Shown one piece after another: positions 17,226 through 24,759 of a DNA stretch of 35,165 nucleotides. Both the position numbers and the translations under genes were made by a program. Source of the stretch: Christensenella sp. UBA7703 (GTDB lineage: Bacteria > Bacillota > Clostridia > Christensenellales > CAG-138); NCBI GenBank assembly GCA_002482505.1, contig DLGD01000003.1, positions 1 through 35,165 on the forward strand. The letters are read 5' to 3'. Position 1 is the stretch's first letter; the number at the start of each line of letters is the position of its first letter. The notes beneath the pieces were generated by a model, which worked only from the letters and a program-made list of their open reading frames with translations, was not told the origin of the DNA and ran no database searches.

Positions 17226-17696
17226 TTACAGCGTTTCAATGCCGACTTTTGCAATCCATTTGCGAACCTTGCCGGGCTTTTGCCAAAGCTGCGCCGCGAG
17301 ATGCGCATCCTGGGGAAAAAAGATTGCGATATGTCCAGCGGGAAAATACACCTGCGTTGCGTCGGAATCGATCGGCATCATCACGCAATCATCCGCCGGA
17401 TCATACTCCGACCACGCGCCCTTCACATCGGAAAGAGGCTTGTGAAAGAACTTTTCTTCGCCTTCCACAACATACATGACATCGATATATTTACGATGGG
17501 CTTCCATCTTATCGCCGTCTTCTTCCCCGCCTGTATAGTTCAGTCCGATCAGAAAGATTTTATCCCCCTCCAGTGACAGTTCCGGCGTCAAGTCCACCCC
17601 GTCATCTTCATACCGCTCAAAAAAGCGCAAAACCGTTTCGATGCCCCGGCCCAACCCATAATACTGATTTGCATGCTCCAACCTGTCAAAAATCAT
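17226..17696 (-). CDS. YhcH/YjgK/YiaL family protein
   Basis: A 156-aa cupin-like protein of the family that includes EbgC and YhcH/NanQ, linked to anomer interconversion and metabolism of sialic acids and other sugars. It shows ILE-type start MIFDRLEHANQYYGL, MEAHRKYIDVMYVVEGEE (His-containing metal/sugar pocket), and HIAIFFPQDAHLAAQLW near the C-terminus, with the conserved PGKVRKWIAKV end. AAGGAG lies 5 nt before ATG 17696. Its place between a CUT1 importer and ridA suggests that it handles the incoming sugar or its first product. Confidence 0.88.
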   Translation of the reverse strand: MIFDRLEHANQYYGLGRGIETVLRFFERYEDDGVDLTPELSLEGDKIFLIGLNYTGGEEDGDKMEAHRKYIDVMYVVEGEEKFFHKPLSDVKGAWSEYDPADDCVMMPIDSDATQVYFPAGHIAIFFPQDAHLAAQLWQKPGKVRKWIAKVGIETL

Positions 17697-17734
17697 ATGA
17701 TCTCCTTTTCATTTTCGCCAATCTATCGTCGGCA

Positions 17735-17776
17735 TTTTTGCGCAAAAAGCCAGGCCACACGCAGTATGCATGCGGC
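17735..17776 (-). promoter_or_regulatory. Hairpin and palindrome between permease and YhcH genes
   Basis: On the minus strand a 9-bp stem (17754-17776, two G-U pairs, 5-nt loop) is followed 5 nt later by TTTTTGCGCAAAAA (17735-17748), a perfect 14-bp palindrome. The stem plus T5 could be a weak terminator that lowers expression of the YhcH-family and RidA genes, or an mRNA processing site. Confidence 0.4.
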
Positions 17777-17799
17777 AGCGGATCGCGCGCATAGTAAAG

Positions 17800-18651
17800 C
17801 TACTCTTTGACCGCCCCGGAAACGAGGCCGCGCATATAGAATTTTTGTAGGAATAAATACAGCGCCGCTACCGGCAAGCTGACCAGAACGGAGGAAGCAA
17901 GCACCAAATCCCAACGCGTGGATGTGCTGGAGTTAAACGCATACATTCTGGGCACCAGCATCGTTTTTGTTGCGTCCGAAATGGTAACTAGGCTTACCAA
18001 TAAATCGTTCCAGATAAAAGTAGCGCGCAGAATAATCACCGTTACCGTGATGGTCTTCATCAGCGGCATATAGATCGAGGTGTAGATGCGCCATAAGCTG
18101 CAACCGTCTACAACCGCCGCCTCGCTGAGTTCACGCGGGAGCGTGCGCATAAAGCCTGTGTATAAAAACACCGCAACCGGCAGCGACAGCGCCGTGAACA
18201 CAAACGCGGTCCCCCAATAGGTATTCAGCAGCCCCAGCGTCTTTAGCAGGGGCACCAGCTGCAAAATGATCGCATGGATCGGAATGCAGATCAGCAGAAT
18301 CGTGGCCAGATAAACCGCCCGCAGGAATTTTGAATTCACGAGAGAGATTGCAAACGCCATCAATGACCCCAGAACCACCGTCATTGCGATTGACAGCAGA
18401 GTGATGGCAATATTATTCCACAGGCCTTCGCCAAAGCGCAGGATGGTGATCACCTTGTCGTAAGCCTGCAGCGTGAACTCGCCGAGATGGAACGTCAGGA
18501 AATTGCGCTGAATCGCCGCAATCGGTTTAAAGGAATTCAGCAGGGCAAGCAAAATGGGAAACAGCACAAAAAACGCAAACAATGAGAGCAAAACCTTTGA
18601 TCCGATGTGTTTTTTCTGCCAGGAAAGAGATTTTTCTCGTTTTTGCTTCAT
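17800..18651 (-). CDS. CUT1 ABC sugar importer, permease (MalG type)
   Basis: A 283-aa inner-membrane permease with six hydrophobic segments. The EAA loop LSEAAVVDGCSLWRIYTSIYMPLMKT (about residues 175-200) is the contact site for the ATPase, and the C-terminal end LQKFYMRGLVSGAVKE is typical of MalG-type subunits. Its start overlaps the stop of the other permease gene by 4 nt (ATGA). No ATP-binding subunit is encoded in the operon; Bacillota often use one shared MsmX-type ATPase. Confidence 0.92.
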   Translation of the reverse strand: MKQKREKSLSWQKKHIGSKVLLSLFAFFVLFPILLALLNSFKPIAAIQRNFLTFHLGEFTLQAYDKVITILRFGEGLWNNIAITLLSIAMTVVLGSLMAFAISLVNSKFLRAVYLATILLICIPIHAIILQLVPLLKTLGLLNTYWGTAFVFTALSLPVAVFLYTGFMRTLPRELSEAAVVDGCSLWRIYTSIYMPLMKTITVTVIILRATFIWNDLLVSLVTISDATKTMLVPRMYAFNSSTSTRWDLVLASSVLVSLPVAALYLFLQKFYMRGLVSGAVKE

Positions 18652-19565
18652 GAGTTGCCGATCTCCTTTTTCAACAGAATCTTCAGTTCAACGAAGGCCA
18701 GAACAACAGCAAACAGGCCGAGAATCACGGAGATCGCAATTGCCTTGCCATATTGATGGTTGTTGAAATAGGTCGTATATGACCAGAGCGCCAGCGTGGT
18801 GCCATATCGTCCCGGCCCGCCGCCTCCCGTCATGGAAGCAGGAACGGCAAACGCCGAGAGGCTCTCCACCGTCAGAAGAACCGTATTGATCGTGATGGAA
18901 GGCGCAAGAAAAGGCAGCGTAACATGCACAAACTCCTGCCACTTGTTTGCGCCTTCAATCGCGGAAACCTCATAATACGACATCGGAATGTTCATCATTC
19001 CCGCGTGATAGATGATGCTGTAATATCCCGCAATCAGCCAGATCAACGCCGTCGAAATAGAGGGGATAATCAGCGCCGGAACGCCGAGCCACTGCGGAAG
19101 CAGATCCGCCGGAACACCGATCCACCCCAGAAAGTGATTGATCGGGCCGTTGTTGTAGCTGAACATGATGCGCCAGAGAAACCCGACGACAACCATAGAG
19201 AGCAATTGCGGAAAATAGATCGCTGTCTTGATGAAATTGCCAAACTTGCGGCTGACGTTCGTGATCATCACCCCAAGCAGAATCGCAATCACATTTCCGC
19301 CAACGACGTATGTGAGGATCAGCTTGAGCGTGTTGGTGCACACGAGCCAGAAGTCACGATCATTTGCCATGTTTCGAAAATTTGCCAAGCCGACAAAATT
19401 CGGCACGTCGCTTGCCGTATTATAGTCGGTAAACGCATATCCCACGTTCATAAAAAAAGGAACAATGATGAACACCACGATCAGCACGATGCCCGGAAAT
19501 GCCATCAATGCGCCGTTCCATTTCCAAACGCCCTTGTAATAGCAGGCTTGCCGCGTTTTTTTCAT
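18648..19565 (-). CDS. CUT1 ABC sugar importer, permease (MalF type)
   Basis: A 305-aa permease with six hydrophobic segments. It starts MKKTRQACYYKGVWKWNG then a first membrane segment, and has VGLANFRNM in the first periplasmic-side loop as in MalF-type subunits. A diverged EAA loop reads YEVSAIEGANKWQEFVHVTLPFLAPS (about residues 195-220). ATG 19565 is preferred because an earlier opening at 19700 would add 45 non-homologous-looking residues; the ribosome site is weak (AGAAAG). It is coupled to the next permease by a 4-nt overlap. Confidence 0.9.
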   Translation of the reverse strand: MKKTRQACYYKGVWKWNGALMAFPGIVLIVVFIIVPFFMNVGYAFTDYNTASDVPNFVGLANFRNMANDRDFWLVCTNTLKLILTYVVGGNVIAILLGVMITNVSRKFGNFIKTAIYFPQLLSMVVVGFLWRIMFSYNNGPINHFLGWIGVPADLLPQWLGVPALIIPSISTALIWLIAGYYSIIYHAGMMNIPMSYYEVSAIEGANKWQEFVHVTLPFLAPSITINTVLLTVESLSAFAVPASMTGGGGPGRYGTTLALWSYTTYFNNHQYGKAIAISVILGLFAVVLAFVELKILLKKEIGNS

Positions 19566-19663
19566 ATATCGTCTTTCTGAATGTTCTCGTTTGGCGGAGC
19601 AACACGCACCAATATCATGCGTATCCCGCCATGGTTTCGAGCCTTCCGTCATTCCCTTTTTTC

Positions 19664-19732
19664 TTCGGCAAAGCCGGCATTCGTTCCAGCGAATTCCCAC
19701 ATTACGCCAACCGAATGCGCGGCTTTACCGAA
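19664..19732 (-). promoter_or_regulatory. Intra-operon stem-loop between binding protein and permease genes
   Basis: Arms 19720-19732 and 19664-19676 pair over 13 positions (12 Watson-Crick and one G-U) with a 43-nt loop. It is followed on the minus strand by A6 rather than a U-tract. It is probably a 3'-end stabiliser or processing barrier for the binding-protein mRNA rather than a terminator. Confidence 0.5.
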
Positions 19733-19746
19733 AAGTTCTATTCTCT

Positions 19747-21084
19747 CTAGTTGAGTGTTGCGAGATATTCTTTCTGTGCAGGGTTGAGATAGTCGCCAAT
19801 CTGACTCGGCTCTGCATTCCCAAGTATCACCGCCTGCACAAACTGCTTCACCTGCTCATAGACGATAGCGGTAAAAGCTTGCTGCGGCTCAAGGCTCTTG
19901 ACGGACAGCGCGTTGCTGGCATCCCACGCGGCTTGCAGTTTTTCGTTTACCTTCGCGTTGGGCATATCCTTTGCAACATCCTGCCACGGCGGAATCGTGC
20001 CGCTCATATTCTGGTACACATCCGCGTGCTCAAAGCTGACATAATTGAAAAACTTTGTCGCAAGATCCACATTACCACTGCTGTTTTTGCCCATCGCGTA
20101 ACCATCGCCCGCGATCACGATGCCAACCTGGTCCTTGCCTTTGTCGTTCCACGGCACGGTGGTGATTCCGATATTGGCGCCGCCTTCCACGAGGAGATTG
20201 CCCGTCTGGTAGGAGCCCTGGAATGTCATGGCCACTTCGCCTGCCGTCACTGCACGCATGCATTCATAGAGGTCGGCGGACTCATAACCGCGCTGGAAAT
20301 ACCCTGCGTCGCGCAGCACGACAGCCTTATTGAGAACGGCTTGCCATTCCGGCGTGGAGAAGTCATATTCTCCGTCGCGCGCCTTGGTGTTCCAGTCGGG
20401 GTCAAAGCCGCTGGCTACGATCTCGTGCGCAATGCCAAAGCTGATGAAGCTGTGGCCAAGGTTGTTCGGGCTTGCACCGGCAACCGCAAGCGGCTGAAAT
20501 CCTGCGTCCTTGAGCTTCTGGCAGCAGTCCAGAAACTCGTCCCAATTGGTCGGCACGCTCTTGATCCCTGCCGCCTCAAATTGATCGATATTGTAGTAAA
20601 GCAGTTCCGTTTCAACACCGTTTGCAACCGCGAAATGCACGCCGTTACGAGAGGTATACATGTTTTTGAGTACATCCAACTGCGATTCCCAGCCGAGCGT
20701 GCCGGAGACATCCAGCAGATACCCTTTGTCCGCCAGGGTCCCAAACCAGTCGGTGCAGCCGATTCCGACAACATCCGGCAACTCGTTTGCTGCAACCAGC
20801 GGCTCAATGGTCACTTCATAGTTACTTGCATCCTCCAGCATCACATTGAGCTTGACATCCGGATAGTCCGCGTTGAACATCTTTGTCCATTCGGTAACCG
20901 AGTCCGGCGCGATGTCGGCCGCGATCGCCACGTTCAGCTCCCCTTTTGTCACGTCACCGGACGCATCCGTCGCGGTAGCATCCGCCGCGGGGGCATCCTG
21001 CGCCGCAGTGCCGGCGGGAACACACCCGGCAACCGTCAACGCAAGGAGACAAAAAACCAAACCTAGTGCCAGTACTTTCTTCAT
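19747..21084 (-). CDS. CUT1 ABC sugar importer, substrate-binding lipoprotein
   Basis: A 445-aa extracellular sugar-binding lipoprotein. The signal peptide MKKVLALGLVFCLLALTVAGC ends in a lipobox and is followed by an Ala/Asp/Thr-rich linker. The mature part has family 1 binding-protein features, such as WTKMFNADYPDVKLNV, LLYYNIDQFEAAGIKSVPTNWDEF, and GEVAMTFQGSYQ. AAGGAGG sits before ATG 21084. It is first in the operon with two permeases, a YhcH-family and a RidA gene, and is divergent from an AraC regulator. Which sugar it binds is not visible; the YhcH-family partner suggests a sugar acid or amino sugar. Confidence 0.93.
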   Translation of the reverse strand: MKKVLALGLVFCLLALTVAGCVPAGTAAQDAPAADATATDASGDVTKGELNVAIAADIAPDSVTEWTKMFNADYPDVKLNVMLEDASNYEVTIEPLVAANELPDVVGIGCTDWFGTLADKGYLLDVSGTLGWESQLDVLKNMYTSRNGVHFAVANGVETELLYYNIDQFEAAGIKSVPTNWDEFLDCCQKLKDAGFQPLAVAGASPNNLGHSFISFGIAHEIVASGFDPDWNTKARDGEYDFSTPEWQAVLNKAVVLRDAGYFQRGYESADLYECMRAVTAGEVAMTFQGSYQTGNLLVEGGANIGITTVPWNDKGKDQVGIVIAGDGYAMGKNSSGNVDLATKFFNYVSFEHADVYQNMSGTIPPWQDVAKDMPNAKVNEKLQAAWDASNALSVKSLEPQQAFTAIVYEQVKQFVQAVILGNAEPSQIGDYLNPAQKEYLATLN

Positions 21085-21523
21085 GAGCTTCCTCCTTCGA
21101 TATTGTTTATCATTCCAAATGAATGCCAATCGTGTGCTTTTCTAGAATCCGCATCGTTTAGGCATCCATTTGTGTTCCGAATTTTGCAGAATCGTACGTA
21201 TGCACGTGGAGTTGTGTGGTTGATTCTTCTTTAAGCAAGCTCTGTCGCTGAACGGTATCATCGCGAAGATTTCCAAATGATAAAGGTTTGCCTTGAAACG
21301 TTTTTACCGTGAATATGATGACTTGATCGGTGCTCGATAGATATAGTGTATCGGAAATTCGTGGCTGATGTCTTATGTAAATTTCATTTGTTATTCTAAT
21401 ATTTTTAGATTTTAATCATGCATTTATCTGATTTTCTGTGTTTCATTTCTTGATATTTTATTTTTAAGCAATATAATGAAATGAAGACCCCGTCTTGTTC
21501 ACGATGCTTAGGAGGCACTCCGA
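21085..21523. other. Divergent control region of importer 1 and its AraC regulator
   Basis: A 439-base gap with no gene. It holds the regulator promoter (21450-21477) and an inverted repeat CATTC-CAAAT-GAATG (21111-21125) just upstream of the binding-protein ribosome site. The 10-mer TTCCAAATGA occurs twice (21113-21122 and 21270-21279). I could not identify a convincing minus-strand promoter for the importer, as expected if it needs an activator. Confidence 0.5.
21450..21477 (+). promoter_or_regulatory. Promoter for the AraC-family regulator
   Basis: TTGATA at 21450-21455, a 16-bp AT-rich spacer and TATAAT at 21472-21477, about 46 nt upstream of the start codon. Confidence 0.7.
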
Positions 21524-22549
21524 ATGAAAAACGGCACAACTGCAATTGAACCTTCTCACGCTCCCTTTCTCTGCGAAGTAACGATTGATACGCAGGCGCC
21601 AACGCTCGAAAACGATGCTTTTTTCACAACGATGGATGACTATGTACCGGGGCGAAACGTTCTGATGCATTCTTCCCCGTCCGTCAAAATGCAGCCGAAT
21701 AAAGCGAATTTCATCACAGAATTTCATGCGCCGGCCGCCGGCGAAATCCCGTCATTCTGGCGCGCATACCTTCCTCGTCCGCTCTGCTTTCATATGCACG
21801 ATTACTGTCAGATTACGCGCGTGGAGGAAGGCCGAATCCTATATCTCATCAACAATACACAGGTGGAGATGAATGAAGGCGATATCATTGTGATCATTCC
21901 GAACACCATTCATTCCTGGCTTGCGGTTGAGCGGACGCGTTGCGCCAGCATTGGTTTCTATCCGTCGCAACTGCGACTTGGCGATTATCTGCAGCCGTAT
22001 GCGCACGCGTTTAGCTCTCTTTACAGCATGCATTTTCCGAGTGTATCCGTCTCCAGAGAGTCCCCTATGTTTACAAAGGTTGAACGCTGCTTTACACGAA
22101 TTCTCGAAGAACACAAGGAAAAGTCCCCTGCTGCACAGGCGATGATGCATCACTATCTCATCGAACTCTCCCTCTTACTTTCCCGATCGTGCGCGCTGCT
22201 TTCCGACTCCGCAAAAGCCGACCCGCGCCGGCCGGAAACACTGCAAAAAGCAATCGCATATATCAATGAGCATCTGGATTCCACAGCAAGCCCACAGGAT
22301 GTCGCAGCGCATATCCATATGAATCCCTGCTACTTTTCGTCCTATTTCAAAAAGCAGCTCGGCATCCCCTGCTCTAAATATATCGCAATCAAGCGCCTCA
22401 GCAATGCCGCCGATCTGCTCAAATCCACCGACCAGCCAATCTCGGAGATCGCGTTCCAATGCGGTTTTCGAAGCATCAGCAGTTTTTATCAGCTCTTCAG
22501 TTCGCTCTATACAATATCCCCGGGTAAATTTCGAAAGCTCCACCAATAA
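21524..22549 (+). CDS. AraC-family transcriptional regulator of importer 1
   Basis: A 341-aa regulator. Residues about 1-75 are an unassigned leader. A cupin-like sensor follows (about 80-150; FHMHDYCQITRVEEGRILYLINNTQVEMNEGDIIVIIPNTIHSW). The C-terminal 100 residues are the double helix-turn-helix: LDSTASPQDVAAHIHMNPCYFSSYFKKQLGIPCSKYI and then ISEIAFQCGFRSISSFYQLFSSLYTISPGKFR, the AraC signature. AGGAGG precedes ATG 21524. Divergent placement from the sugar importer makes it the likely activator of that operon in response to the sugar. Confidence 0.92.
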   Translation: MKNGTTAIEPSHAPFLCEVTIDTQAPTLENDAFFTTMDDYVPGRNVLMHSSPSVKMQPNKANFITEFHAPAAGEIPSFWRAYLPRPLCFHMHDYCQITRVEEGRILYLINNTQVEMNEGDIIVIIPNTIHSWLAVERTRCASIGFYPSQLRLGDYLQPYAHAFSSLYSMHFPSVSVSRESPMFTKVERCFTRILEEHKEKSPAAQAMMHHYLIELSLLLSRSCALLSDSAKADPRRPETLQKAIAYINEHLDSTASPQDVAAHIHMNPCYFSSYFKKQLGIPCSKYIAIKRLSNAADLLKSTDQPISEIAFQCGFRSISSFYQLFSSLYTISPGKFRKLHQ

Positions 22550-22647
22550 AAGAAGTTTGCTCTGACGAACCGGTTGATTCATGCAGCTTCGTGGAAGCCG
22601 GATGTGTTTTCCTCAGCCCTAACACACAGTGTTTGCTGACTTGAAAA

Positions 22648-22813
22648 AACCAGAGTGTGTTTTAATGATGCAGTTGGCCACAGAGCGCGCCTTTCATCGG
22701 CTTCAATGTCAGAACGCTGGATAGCACTACTATCCATTTTTTTGCGTGCTGACGATCCATCGATTCAAGCGCAGTCGCGATACCGCCTTGCATGATCAAG
22801 ACACACTCTGGTT
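22648..22813. repeat. 166-bp imperfect palindromic element, MITE-like
   Basis: The ends are 25-bp inverted repeats, 22648-22672 and 22789-22813, identical at 22 of 25 positions (outer 13, AACCAGAGTGTGT, perfect). Inside, the two halves keep partial complementarity, and the centre is the hairpin at 22718-22736. No coding capacity. A-rich flanks on both sides make any target duplication ambiguous. It could be a MITE remnant or a large terminator structure. Confidence 0.5.
22718..22743 (+). terminator. Terminator after the AraC-family regulator gene
   Basis: TGGATAG (22718-22724) pairs with CTATCCA (22730-22736) around a CACTA loop and is followed by seven T (22737-22743). It lies about 170 nt after the regulator stop. 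Confidence 0.7.
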
Positions 22814-22850
22814 CAAAAAGCCTGTTGTCCGCTTTACGCTTTCATTGTAC

Positions 22851-23729
22851 TCAGCCCTTCACGGCGCCGAGCGTGACCCCCTTGATAAAATACTTCTGGA
22901 ATGCGAGGAAAAGCATCACAATCGGAAGCGCGGCAATGCAACCACCCGCCATCGCAAGACCATAGTTGATGATACTCGCGCCGCCGGATGCGTTGCGAAT
23001 CAGCACCGAGAGACCTACGTTCATCGTCCACATATCCTGCCGTTTGAGGATGATGAGCTGCCACATGAAGTCCCCCCAGCTTTGCAGAAACATGATGATA
23101 GCAAGCGTTGCAATCGAAGGCTTTACAAGCGGCATAACCACGTGCGTAAAGATTCGAATTTCACCCGCGCCCTCAACCTGCGCGTATTCAATCAGCTCAT
23201 TGGGTACCTCCTGCATAAACTGGCGCATCATGAATATGCCGTACGGCCAGCTGATCATCGGCAAAATCACGCCCCAATAACTGTTGACCAGCCCAAGTTC
23301 TTTTACCGTCAAAAACAGCGGAATCAAAGACGCCTGTTTGGGCAGCATCATCGTCGTAATCACCAGCAGAAAGATCCATTTTTTACCCGGGAATGATTTT
23401 TTTGCAAATACATATCCCATCATGCAGCTGATGAGAACCGCCAGAACCGTTGTAACCGTCGAGATAAAGATGCTGCTGAACATCCACTTTCCAACCGGGA
23501 AACTGGAATTGATCAGGTCGAAGTAGTTTTTCAGCGTCGGGTTTTTAGGAAGCAGCTGCGGCGTCGCCATTGCCCCGATCATCTCGCGAAAGGAGCCGAT
23601 AAGCATAAAGTAAAGAGGCATCAGGAAAAACAGCGCCGCGAGAATGATAAAAAGGTACTGCACTCCTGTCGATAATCGCTCCGCACGTTTTCCTTTGAGG
23701 GATAGTAGTTCCATCTTTTGCATGCTCAT
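22851..23729 (-). CDS. CUT1 ABC sugar importer 2, permease (MalG type)
   Basis: A 292-aa inner-membrane subunit with six hydrophobic segments. It has the MalG-type start (YLFIILAALFFLMPLYFMLIGSFR), the EAA loop LIEYAQVEGAGEIRIFTHVVMPLVKPS (about residues 183-209) and the ending FQKYFIKGVTLGAVKG. It overlaps the upstream permease gene by 4 nt and is the last gene of the operon. As in the first importer, no ATPase gene accompanies it. Confidence 0.92.
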   Translation of the reverse strand: MSMQKMELLSLKGKRAERLSTGVQYLFIILAALFFLMPLYFMLIGSFREMIGAMATPQLLPKNPTLKNYFDLINSSFPVGKWMFSSIFISTVTTVLAVLISCMMGYVFAKKSFPGKKWIFLLVITTMMLPKQASLIPLFLTVKELGLVNSYWGVILPMISWPYGIFMMRQFMQEVPNELIEYAQVEGAGEIRIFTHVVMPLVKPSIATLAIIMFLQSWGDFMWQLIILKRQDMWTMNVGLSVLIRNASGGASIINYGLAMAGGCIAALPIVMLFLAFQKYFIKGVTLGAVKG

Positions 23730-24610
23730 GCCTCCTTGGATGCTTTCAGCGATAGCCAGGAAAACAGCAGGATGGTCAGCGTCAGAATGACGCCCTGCGC
23801 AGCAGCAAGACCATATTTGCCGGAAACAAAGGCTGTGTTATAGATGAGGAACCCCATCGACATCGTCGAATAGCTCGGGCCCCCGTTGGTCAGCAGGTAG
23901 ACAACCTCCCATAGCTGAAACACATTGATGATCTCCATCGTCAGAACAAACACAATCACCGGCTTCAACACCGGAATCGTAATATGAAAGAACAGCTGTG
24001 TGCGCGTGGCCCCGTCAATCGTAGCGGATTCATACAGTTCCGGCGAGATGCCAAGCATGCCCGCCATGAAGATGATGATCGGCGTTCCGAGCGTCCAGGT
24101 CAGCACCACAAGGCATACCGCCGGCATTGCATACCGAACATCTGCCAGCCAAGTGATCGCCTCGCCGCCAAATGCATTGACAACATAGTTGAGCAGCCCG
24201 TTGAGCGGATGAAAGATCCAGATCCAGACCGCTGCAATCACCACGCCACCAACCACGGTCGGCAGATAAAACGCTCCACGAAACACCGATTGTATCCATG
24301 GCCTTGCGCGTACCAGTACGTTTGCGATCAGGAGCGAAAACATCATGATCGCGGGAACCAGAAGCAACACATATTTAAAGCAGTTTGCATAAGCCTGCAA
24401 GAATTTCTGATCGGAAAAAAGCTTGGTAAAATTTGCCAGCCCAATGAAATCCTTCGTCGTCAGCGTGTAGTTTGTAAAGCTAAGATAGATCGTTTTCATC
24501 ACAGGATAAACATTAAAAACGACGAGCAGCAGAAGGCCGGGCAGCAAAAAATAGTAAGCCCAGCGCTGCTTGATCAGGATACTGCGTAACGTTGGTTTCT
24601 TTTCATTCAT
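23726..24610 (-). CDS. CUT1 ABC sugar importer 2, permease (MalF type)
   Basis: A 294-aa permease with six hydrophobic segments. Features are YYFLLPGLLLLVVFNVYPVMKTIYLSFTNY (first membrane segment), DFIGLANFTKLF, and the EAA loop LYESATIDGATRTQLFFHITIPVLKPV (about residues 198-224). GGGAG precedes ATG 24610. The following permease gene starts within its last codons (ATGA). Confidence 0.92.
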   Translation of the reverse strand: MNEKKPTLRSILIKQRWAYYFLLPGLLLLVVFNVYPVMKTIYLSFTNYTLTTKDFIGLANFTKLFSDQKFLQAYANCFKYVLLLVPAIMMFSLLIANVLVRARPWIQSVFRGAFYLPTVVGGVVIAAVWIWIFHPLNGLLNYVVNAFGGEAITWLADVRYAMPAVCLVVLTWTLGTPIIIFMAGMLGISPELYESATIDGATRTQLFFHITIPVLKPVIVFVLTMEIINVFQLWEVVYLLTNGGPSYSTMSMGFLIYNTAFVSGKYGLAAAQGVILTLTILLFSWLSLKASKEA

Positions 24611-24661
24611 ACGATACTCCCAGTTTTATGAGTTGCCTGCGCGCTTGCATCGATTGTTTCG

Positions 24662-24714
24662 AAAAACCCGCAGAACTCGCGCGCTCTTTATCACATCTTG
24701 CGAGTCCTGCGGGT
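24662..24714 (-). terminator. Attenuator-like hairpin between binding protein and permeases of importer 2
   Basis: On the minus strand arm 24714-24700 pairs with 24680-24666 at 14 of 15 positions (ACCCGCAGGACTCGC with GCGAGTTCTGCGGGT) around a 19-nt loop. Five T follow (24666-24662). It lies inside the operon, 45 nt after the binding-protein stop, so it probably terminates part of the transcripts. Confidence 0.7.
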
Positions 24715-24759
24715 CGTTGGTCACATCGCGAAAATCGCCTCGCGCTTGATTACGCTTCT

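Larger units (their letters stand above)
22550..22850. other. Intergenic region between araC-type gene and importer 2
   Basis: A 301-base gap between convergent genes. Apart from the palindromic element at 22648-22813 and its central terminator I see no gene; the longer reading frame here is a shadow of the permease region. Confidence 0.6.

Noticed and set aside
18924..20000. Long plus-strand reading frames antisense to the importer 1 genes
   Set aside because: They lie opposite conserved transporter genes, lack ribosome sites and have no recognisable domain.
21293..21308. CcpA cre-like site around AAACGTTT upstream of importer 1
   Set aside because: Only the 8-bp core is palindromic; the outer bases do not fit the cre consensus, and no matching promoter was located.
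22746..23396. Long plus-strand reading frame overlapping importer 2 permease
   Set aside because: It is antisense to a clear permease gene, has no ribosome binding site, and its His/Arg/Asn-rich composition is that of a shadow frame.
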